Program-made: the position numbers and the translations under genes
In this document: positions 32,686 to 37,722 of the stretch, in pieces
Numbering within the stretch: the first letter of the stretch is position 1
How the letters are laid out: every line of letters begins with the position of its first letter
Assembly (NCBI RefSeq): GCF_019049285.1
Contig: NZ_JAGMUL010000052.1
Coordinates: 1 to 37,722 of the forward strand
From: Streptomyces sp. AC550_RSS872
Lineage (GTDB): Bacteria > Actinomycetota > Actinomycetes > Streptomycetales > Streptomycetaceae
Length of the DNA: 37,722 nucleotides
Direction of reading: 5' to 3'
Notes under the pieces: generated by a model
Told to the model about the DNA's origin: nothing
The model's input: the letters and a program-made list of their open reading frames with translations, nothing else
The model's database searches: none

Positions 32686-33102
32686 TCAGAAGCCCCGGAG
32701 CGAGGCGTCGTGGTGGCCGCCGGAGACGGGCGTGTCCATGGGGTGCAGCCAGCGCAGCGGAACGGTGAGCGTGCCGACCCGGGGGAGCTCCACGGGCTCG
32801 TCCTCGGCATCGAGCAGCATCCCGGTGACCTGGTAGCCGTGACCGGGCGGCAGACCGAGGGCCTCCACCTTGTCCTCGGTGAGCTCCACCGTGACGTGGG
32901 TCGTGGAGACCATCCGCAGGCCCTGGGCGGTACGGGCCTCGGTGGCGACGTCCGTGACGGACAGCGGGAAGTACGTGCCGCGCAGCCAGCTCAGCGCCCA
33001 CCAGGAGTCGCCCATCGTCTCCGGCCGGTACCGCCGGTGCGGCAGCGCGAACGGCACCTCGCAGGGGTACGTCTGCCCCACCCGGACGTCCTTGGTGCGC
33101 AT
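32686..33102 (-). CDS. Conserved-looking hypothetical protein, 138 aa
   Basis: ATG at 33102 with GGAGG immediately upstream. It has a compact alpha/beta look: VRVGQTYPCEVPFALPHRRY, then THVTVELTEDKVEALGLPPG and VGTLTVPLRWLHPMD. No motif allows a functional name. It is on the same strand as the phosphotransferase and starts the pair, with 112 bases between them. Confidence 0.68.
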   Translation of the reverse strand: MRTKDVRVGQTYPCEVPFALPHRRYRPETMGDSWWALSWLRGTYFPLSVTDVATEARTAQGLRMVSTTHVTVELTEDKVEALGLPPGHGYQVTGMLLDAEDEPVELPRVGTLTVPLRWLHPMDTPVSGGHHDASLRGF

Positions 33103-33337
33103 GCCTCCAGGGTGCGCCCCGCCGCCCGCGACGTCACGGTCCGCACCCGCCCCGCGCAGGCCTCGCTCACCCGTACCCACCGCATCCCTGACCTGCACGA
33201 TCAAGCCAGGAGGGCCGCTTTGCCGCCAACCCCCGTCAACCCCGGCGCGATCGAGGTCCTTTCGCGCTACACAAGAACACCGGAGTGAACGCGCGGTGCT
33301 CGCAGGGGAGTTGTGGACTAACGGGAGGTCCGGGCAC

Positions 33338-33550
33338 GTGATCGTGACCATCAACGTGGCGGTGCTGCTCGCCATCATCATCGTGTTGCGGCTGCGCCGC
33401 CGTACGCACTCCCGGAGCCGGTTCGACGAGAAGATGACCGTGGTCATCTGCCTCACGTTCGGGGTGCTGATCGCGCCGACCGCGTTCGGGAAGTCGATCC
33501 TGGACGTCGTCACCCAGCTCGCGGAAGGCCTGTCGAAGGCCGGCGAATGA
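33338..33550 (+). CDS. Small two-helix membrane protein, 70 aa
   Basis: GTG at 33338 with GGAGG nine bases before. Residues ~2-18 (VTINVAVLLAIIIVLRL) and ~33-50 (TVVICLTFGVLIAPTAF) are hydrophobic, separated by a basic loop (RRRTHSRSRFDEK). It resembles small membrane proteins often encoded on Streptomyces plasmids, but the function is not known. The iteron-like region starts 22 bases after its stop. Confidence 0.7.
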   Translation: MIVTINVAVLLAIIIVLRLRRRTHSRSRFDEKMTVVICLTFGVLIAPTAFGKSILDVVTQLAEGLSKAGE

Positions 33551-33571
33551 CCCCGTCCTGACCCGCCCGCC

Positions 33572-33790
33572 GGGACCCAGCTCGCCGTACGAACCTGGGT
33601 CCAGCTGGGTCTGCTGGGTCCTGGGTCCGGCGTTTTCCCAGGTGACCACGCGAACCTGGGTCCACCTGGGTCCTGGGTCCAGCTGGGTCCGCAGATCTGT
33701 GTCATCGGCGCCGATCTGTGTCATCCCCCCCGTTTTCCCAGGTGGCCGTGACCATCTGTGTCACTGTTCAGCTGTGTCATCTGTGTCATC
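33572..33790. repeat. Iteron-like repeat region
   Basis: Eight direct copies of CTGGGTC at 33595, 33605, 33614, 33621, 33656, 33666, 33673 and 33683, in two clusters of four, with an inverted copy near 33572. Then five copies of CTGTGTCA at 33697, 33716, 33756, 33772 and 33781. A CGTTTTCCCAGGTG segment occurs twice exactly 100 bases apart (33631 and 33731). This pattern fits an origin, a partition site, or a complex operator for the toxin pair at 33878. Confidence 0.8.
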
Positions 33791-33877
33791 GGGCAGGTTT
33801 CGTCCGTACCGCAGACCGGCGCCGCGCCCCGGCGATACCGTGAGAACACACGCCAGATGACGCCCCAGGAGCCCTCG

Positions 33878-34108
33878 ATGAGCCAGGAGCCGGCCGCCAC
33901 GCCCGACCGCCAGCCGCTCGACGAATCCGCCGCCGAATCGGTCCGCAAGTACGCGGCCGACCAGCGCGCCAAGGTCGACGTCCTCGCCTCCGTGCTCGAG
34001 GACATCGCCGAACACGGCTACCCCTCGCCGGAGGCCGGCGTGCCGTGGGAGGTCGCCCGCGATGCCCACCTCGCCCGCCTCGCCGACGGGCAGCCCCGTG
34101 TCGCCTGA
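33878..34108 (+). CDS. Putative antitoxin of a RelE/ParE pair, 76 aa
   Basis: ATG at 33878 with GGAG seven bases before; ATG at 33857 is an alternative. The product is helical and acidic (ESVRKYAADQRAKVDVLASV, EDIAEHGYPSPEAG). Its last 11 bases overlap the toxin frame. It has no obvious DNA-binding domain, so the repeats upstream may be bound by the complex. It is called antitoxin by position and size. Confidence 0.62.
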   Translation: MSQEPAATPDRQPLDESAAESVRKYAADQRAKVDVLASVLEDIAEHGYPSPEAGVPWEVARDAHLARLADGQPRVA

Positions 34109-34355
34109 GCACGGCCCGCGGCGCTCCCGGGGCATCCTCGTGGAGCCCGCGCTCACCCAGCTGGCGAAGCTCACCGCGTCCGAGACGCACCGCCTGGACC
34201 GCGCGATCGTCGCGATCAGCGTCAACCCCGAACTCGGCACCGAGGTGCCCGGCACCCTGCTGCGCGACTACGTCGACGAGATCGACGGCGTACGGGTGAT
34301 CTACTACGTGACCGCCCTGGGGTCGATCACGATCGTCGCCTACGTTGAGGCGTAG
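34098..34355 (+). CDS. RelE/ParE-type toxin, 85 aa
   Basis: GTG at 34098 is preferred; ATG at 34062 would add 12 residues. Residues match the RelE/ParE fold: LVEPALTQLAKLTASE as the N-terminal helix, AIVAISVNPELGTEVPG, then YVDEIDGVRVIYYVTALGSI as the last strands, ending IVAYVEA. RelE members cut mRNA on the ribosome, ParE members poison gyrase; sequence alone does not separate them. Paired with 33878-34108. Confidence 0.74.
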   Translation: MSPEHGPRRSRGILVEPALTQLAKLTASETHRLDRAIVAISVNPELGTEVPGTLLRDYVDEIDGVRVIYYVTALGSITIVAYVEA

Positions 34356-34372
34356 GGCCTCCCGAGCACCCC

Positions 34373-34414
34373 GCAGCAGCGCCCCGGACACCACCCTCGT
34401 CCGGGCGCTGCTGC
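34373..34414 (+). terminator. Terminator after the RelE/ParE pair
   Basis: Sixteen-base arms (GCAGCAGCGCCCGGAC on the right arm read back) pair with one bulged C around a 9-base loop, 17 bases after the toxin stop. Confidence 0.74.
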
Positions 34415-34474
34415 TTCTCGCTGCTCGGTTGCAGTGGGGCGTGCTGTTCGCCGCTGCTCGTGGGTCGCCGGGGC

Positions 34475-34616
34475 GCTGCACTTGTTGCTGGAGAGCATTG
34501 ACACTCGGGGCCGGACAGGGCCGGAAGCCAGGCGGCACAAGGGTGCTGCACGGGGAGCGGGCCCGTTGCTGCACACAGCAACGCCGTGCAGCAAACGAAC
34601 GGTTGTTTGCTGCACG
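34475..34616. repeat. GCTGCAC repeats and stem-loops before the nuclease gene
   Basis: GCTGCAC occurs at 34475, 34545, 34568 and 34609 with an inverted copy at 34587. Two hairpins form: GTTGCTG-CACA-CAGCAAC (34565-34582), and a 12-base perfect stem CGTGCAGCAAAC / GTTTGCTGCACG (34585-34616) with an 8-base loop. They end about 40 bases before the nuclease start, so they may be operator sites or an RNA control element. Confidence 0.75.
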
Positions 34617-34657
34617 ACCCTCTAGCGCCACCGACAGGCCACCCGCACGAGGACCCC

Positions 34658-35269
34658 GTGATCATTCCTTCACCCATGGCCACCTTTGCGGACAGTGAGC
34701 GCCAGTTGCGCGCCGATGGCACCGCTCCGAACATGACGCCCGTGTTGATCGAGCGGGTTCTCATGGCCAAGAGGCTCATTGATCGCTACCGCACGAACCG
34801 ATGTCGTGGGAGTCGCCACTTCCCCTGTCGCAACGGGACCATCCAAGGGGTTCCGGCCTGTCTGCGCCACCTAGATGCCGACGAGCTCCAGGCCGTGGAA
34901 CTCCTCCTCCGGTGGGCTCATCCGCTGGTTGACCGTTGGTTGTCCCAGCTCCCGCCCGCCTGTTGGTTCTGGCCTGCACCAGAAGCAGCACAGCCTCGGT
35001 ATGTGGACGCTGTGCCCTTCATGTTCGACTGGCAGCAGTCCCGCTGCGCGATCTGCGGTCGGCCTGGTCGACGTGGCGGGACCCGCTCCGACTCTTTGGT
35101 CCTGGACCATCACCACGAGTCCGGCATCGCCCGCGGGTTCCTTTGCCACCCCTGCAACAAGCGCGAAGGGCTGGACCGGCCGGGCGATGGCCGCTACGCG
35201 AACTACCGTCGACGGCCACCCGCTGCGTTGCTCGGCTTCTCCGTCCCGTACGGCCGACAGCGCCCGTGA
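34658..35269 (+). CDS. Endonuclease-VII-type (HNH) nuclease, 203 aa
   Basis: GTG at 34658 with GAGGA four bases before; the ATG at 34676 is an alternative. The C-terminal half holds the recombination-endonuclease-VII pattern: CAICG (Cys130, Cys133), VLDHHHESGIARGFLC (Asp150, His151, Cys163) and HPCNKREGL (Cys166, Asn167). The N-terminal half is helical without known motifs. Relatives resolve branched DNA or cut DNA at the same zinc-supported site. It may serve replication or recombination of the plasmid, or defence. The call of the nuclease fold is firm; the role is inferred. Confidence 0.82.
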   Translation: MIIPSPMATFADSERQLRADGTAPNMTPVLIERVLMAKRLIDRYRTNRCRGSRHFPCRNGTIQGVPACLRHLDADELQAVELLLRWAHPLVDRWLSQLPPACWFWPAPEAAQPRYVDAVPFMFDWQQSRCAICGRPGRRGGTRSDSLVLDHHHESGIARGFLCHPCNKREGLDRPGDGRYANYRRRPPAALLGFSVPYGRQRP

Positions 35270-35376
35270 CCCACCTGCATAGGAAGCGGCTGCGCCCCCA
35301 GGTTGTCCGTGCGCGAGGCGACCTTTGTCCACGCTGGCAGGGATCTTTGGTGTCGCCGCCGACACCAGACACACAA

Positions 35377-35405
35377 ACGGCGCCGCACGTGGGGTGCAGC
35401 GCCGT
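35377..35405. terminator. Terminator between convergent nuclease and RepL-like genes
   Basis: Thirteen-base arms (ACGGCGCCGCACG / GGTGCAGCGCCGT) with one mismatch and a short loop. It lies 108 bases after the nuclease gene and 23 bases before the end of the - strand rep-like gene. Confidence 0.75.
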
Positions 35406-35427
35406 AGTACCGGCCCGGCCGGGCGGG

Positions 35428-35874
35428 TCAGGAAACGGCTTTGAGGTTCTGGCGGCGTTTGGCGTCTTCCCGGCGCCGGCGCTTCTCGGCGAGCTGGTCC
35501 TGGTAGGCGGTGACGGCCCTGCGGTAGCGGTCGACGAAGTCGGTGGAATTGAGGCGCTCGTGCTGCGGCATCGCCTTGACGGCCGCGATGGCATCCTCGG
35601 GTGAGGCGTAGGCGGCGAGCATGGGGTTGAGCTGGTAGACGCCGGCGCGCTGTTTCTTCACCAGCTGCGCCAGGTCCAGGTCGCGCAGGGCCGCGTTGAC
35701 GGCCGTCCGGCTCAGGTTGAGCATCTGGGCGATGGTGCCCTGGTCGATCTCGATGCGGCCGCCGGGCTCGCTGTGGGCGCGCAGCTTCAGCAGCACGCGG
35801 TAGGCCGCGGGCAGCAGGTCGAGATCGGCGACGATGCCTTCCGCGTTGACGGCGGCGAAATGCAGACCGCTCAC
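35428..35874 (-). CDS. Winged-helix RepL-like protein, 148 aa
   Basis: ATG at 35874 overlaps the stop of the gene before it as ATGA. Residues ~20-85 form a winged helix (YRVLLKLRAHSEPGGRIEID, QGTIAQMLNLSRTAVNAALR) followed by the GVYQLNP turn that marks the wing of RepL-type plasmid initiators. The C-terminus is a basic helix (KRRRREDAKRRQN). With the 234-aa gene upstream it forms a paralogous pair. Candidate role: replication initiation or its control. Confidence 0.76.
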   Translation of the reverse strand: MSGLHFAAVNAEGIVADLDLLPAAYRVLLKLRAHSEPGGRIEIDQGTIAQMLNLSRTAVNAALRDLDLAQLVKKQRAGVYQLNPMLAAYASPEDAIAAVKAMPQHERLNSTDFVDRYRRAVTAYQDQLAEKRRRREDAKRRQNLKAVS

Positions 35875-36575
35875 TGTTCGGCCCCCTTCTCCTTCAGCTG
35901 CGCCCGCTCCTGGCGCCGGCGAGCTCGCTCGTCTGCCCGTTCCTTACGCAGCCGCTCGATCTCCTGCCTCATCTTCTCCAGTGAAGGGAAGCGCACCAAC
36001 TCGGGCAGGCTCTGGTCCGCGCGGATCTGCTTGAGGGTGACGTGCTGGTCAACCTTGATGTACTCGGGCTCCATGGTCTCGGTGCCCGGGATGAACTCGG
36101 CTACGCGGTAGCTGTAGGGCGGGTTGAACTGGTACACCCCGCGCTTCACCCGGAAGACGATGCCGTGGGACATGATCTCGCCCAGGGCCTCGTTCACCTT
36201 GGTGCGCGCCACGTCCAGGACGGTCGCCATCTCGTCCTGGGTCAGAGGGATCCGTCCGCCGGCCTTCTGGCAGGCGATCATCAGCAGGATCAGCCGCAGC
36301 GGCAGCGCCTCACGGAAGAACTGCGCGATGACGAGGAAGAACTCCAGGCTGTCCATGGAGAACGCGTTCGGCTGCTCCGGCGTCCCGTAGAACTCCATGG
36401 GCTTGCGCTGCTCGCCCAACGAGAGCTTCCGGCCCGGGTACTGCCGTGCGACGTCGTCCAGGTCCTTGACGGGCCGTAGCGGCCGGTCCCAGGCATCGGC
36501 GGGATCGTCCAGCGGCAGCTTCGGCTGCGGCGCCTCCTTGGCGCTCGGACGGCGGCGCTGCGGCTCAGTCGACAC
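35871..36575 (-). CDS. Winged-helix RepL-like protein, 234 aa
   Basis: GTG at 36575 with GGGAG in front; the longer frame to 36860 is operator DNA. The N-terminus is unstructured. A winged helix spans ~88-152 (LPLRLILLMIACQKAGGRIP, QDEMATVLDVARTKVNEALG, then GVYQFNP), with the same wing as its neighbour. A C-terminal coiled coil (~195-234, Arg/Glu-rich) should mediate dimerisation. It is the first gene of the pair, and the repeats at 36625-36917 lie directly upstream. RepL similarity is by pattern; it could also be a MarR-like regulator. Confidence 0.76.
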   Translation of the reverse strand: MSTEPQRRRPSAKEAPQPKLPLDDPADAWDRPLRPVKDLDDVARQYPGRKLSLGEQRKPMEFYGTPEQPNAFSMDSLEFFLVIAQFFREALPLRLILLMIACQKAGGRIPLTQDEMATVLDVARTKVNEALGEIMSHGIVFRVKRGVYQFNPPYSYRVAEFIPGTETMEPEYIKVDQHVTLKQIRADQSLPELVRFPSLEKMRQEIERLRKERADERARRRQERAQLKEKGAEQ

Positions 36576-36624
36576 GAAGCTGCTCCCACATTGTTGATCG
36601 CCGGACGCGCAGCAGTATGTCAGC

Positions 36625-36917
36625 TCTGCTTGAAACCGATGTCGCTCCGACACGACATGCCGCGCAAGTTGTGTCCCCCCAGGGGGACAGATCTCCCCCC
36701 TGCCCGTCCAGCGATCGGCCCGCCGGGCACATCCGCCCCAGAAGTCGCTTCTGCTTGACATGGGCGCTCGGAACATGTCGCCTCTAGTTGACATTGAACG
36801 GTCGATATGCCCCCTCAGTCGGGACAGATCGACCGAGATCTGTCCCGTCAGCCGGTGCATATCGCGCGATCTGCAACGCGCTGACCTGCGGGTTCTTGAT
36901 CTCGGTATGTATCAAGT
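36625..36917. promoter_or_regulatory. Operator or origin repeats upstream of the RepL-like pair
   Basis: GGGACAGATC at 36684 and 36821, with the inverted copy GATCTGTCCC at 36837, so 36821-36846 is a 10-bp-arm inverted repeat. TCTGCTTGA at 36625 and 36750 and TCTAGTTGA at 36783 are direct repeats. GACATG/CATGTC arms lie at 36757-36779, and CTTGAT/ATCAAG arms at 36895-36917. This density points to autoregulation or an origin. Confidence 0.72.
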
Positions 36918-37564
36918 GGCTGAGGTCCACCCGCAGGCGCCGGCCGGACCCCTCGTGGCTGAGGCGGCTTCGCGTGCGGGCCCATGGACCCACGCAGACC
37001 GTAGGCGGCACCAGCGGCTCTGAGTCTCGGGTGGTGCCGGCCGTGACGGGACAAGCAGCAGCAAGGCGTCGCTGGCGCCGCCGGGGGTTCCGCCGCCCGG
37101 CCCGGGGGCCGTTCGGCTCCGATACCTCCGCATGCAGAATTTCGACTTTCCCATTTCCGAAGTTCCGTTCTGTGGTTGAGGTCAGTCCAGCAAAGGTGAA
37201 TTTGGCAGCCTCTATCTGTGCTGGATTTCGATGAAACTCAAAGTTGAAACCAACGGGCTTTTTCTGCTGACAGTGGTGCGCCCTACCGTTTCCAGACTTT
37301 ATCTAGTACTCCAAAGTGATGCACATCAATCGATGCCGATCACCCGATGTGGCTAGACCCCCCAGCGGTTCACGCTCCCCCGACCCTCCGTCACCTCCCC
37401 TCGCCCTCCCGGGGCATGTCCCGCGCTTTCGTCTCCCACCGCCTCCCCGTCCTACTGCTGCTGCTTTTCCTGCCAGTTCCCCATTGCTCGCGGGGTGTTG
37501 GGGCTGGAGCGCAGCGGAGGCCCCGTTCCGGGCTCGGGGCGGGGGCGGCCGCATCGCGGTCGCT
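36918..37564. other. Gene-free subtelomeric region
   Basis: About 650 bp with no credible gene. The stretch 37120-37330 is less GC-rich than its flanks. GC rises again from ~37380 toward the telomere, with a weak imperfect palindrome around 37500-37524. This fits the usual non-coding DNA between the last gene and a Streptomyces telomere. Confidence 0.6.
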
Positions 37565-37722
37565 GGCGCGTGGCGCGGAGCGCGGCGCGCCCAACTCATG
37601 GGCGCAGCCCGTGAGTTGACGCCGTGTCACGCAGTGACACGGCTGGCGCTCACGCGGAGCGGGAGCGTAACGGTTGCGCGCAGCGCAACCGTTCGCTGCT
37701 ACGGGCGAAGCCCGTAGGGACC
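37565..37722. repeat. Streptomyces-type telomere, six palindromes
   Basis: Six palindromes follow each other to the end, each with a 3-nt loop: 37565-37591, 37592-37618 (CAACTCATGGGC arms), 37622-37642 (CCGTGTCAC), 37648-37666, 37669-37693 (AACGGTTGCGC) and 37699-37717 (CTACGGGC). Arms are 8-12 bp with few mismatches, and loops are GGA, GCA or GAA on the + strand. On the end strand the tip reads GGTCCCTACGGGC. This is the telomere architecture expected of a Streptomyces linear replicon, though the tip differs from the common CCCGCGGAGCGGG type. Five bases (GGACC) follow the last palindrome; the true end may be a few bases beyond. Confidence 0.9.

Noticed and set aside
1..37722. CRISPR arrays, tRNA or rRNA genes, intact insertion sequences
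   Set aside because: I looked for regularly spaced repeats with unique spacers, cloverleaf ends and transposase motifs (DDE, HUH, Ser or Tyr recombinase) and saw none.

Overview
The window reads as the right-hand end of a Streptomyces (or close actinomycete) linear replicon, most likely a linear plasmid or a plasmid-like chromosome arm. The DNA is very GC-rich with strong GC third-position bias, GTG/TTG starts are common, and adjacent genes often overlap as GTGA or TAATG. The last ~160 bases (37565-37722) are six consecutive short palindromes with 3-nt loops, the layout of a Streptomyces telomere. The matching replication genes are also present: a tap-tpg operon (telomere-associated protein and terminal protein, 21653-24379) and a second, diverged terminal-protein gene (30431-31024).

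Left part (1-13.6 kb): hypothetical membrane and coiled-coil genes, a DnaJ C-terminal remnant, a run of small genes, a secreted HNH (DUF1524-type) nuclease, a ribbon-helix-helix regulator, a double-HTH regulator, a ~1.2 kb non-coding stretch with a large perfect hairpin, and a VapBC-like toxin-antitoxin pair under a 28-bp perfect palindrome. It ends with a 5'-truncated DciA/DUF721-like gene translationally coupled to a CoiA-like gene broken by one in-frame TAG.

Middle (13.6-21.5 kb): a block that looks like defence or signalling. It holds an 899-aa STAND ATPase, an NB-ARC STAND ATPase divergent from a small partner that shares a short Gly-Gly-aromatic-Gly-Pro...QGRD motif, and a 603-aa protein made of two zeta-toxin kinase domains. 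The zeta gene is divergent from tap across four 12-bp-period direct repeats.

Right part (21.6-37.7 kb): tap-tpg plus a co-transcribed unknown, membrane and small conserved genes, two adjacent genes each broken by an apparent single-base deletion, a Crp/Fnr-type regulator, the second tpg, a phosphotransferase gene that seems to have cut into an operon, an iteron-like region, a RelE/ParE-type toxin pair, a stem-loop cluster in front of an endonuclease-VII-type nuclease, and two overlapping RepL-like winged-helix genes with palindromic operators. About 650 bp of gene-free subtelomeric DNA precede the telomere.

Together the genes suggest a self-maintaining linear element: telomere replication (Tap, Tpg, Tpg2), candidate initiation (RepL-like pair, iterons), stabilisation (toxin-antitoxin modules, zeta protein), and a cargo of STAND ATPases and nucleases. 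Several genes are decaying. Functional names rest on motifs read by eye, without database searches.
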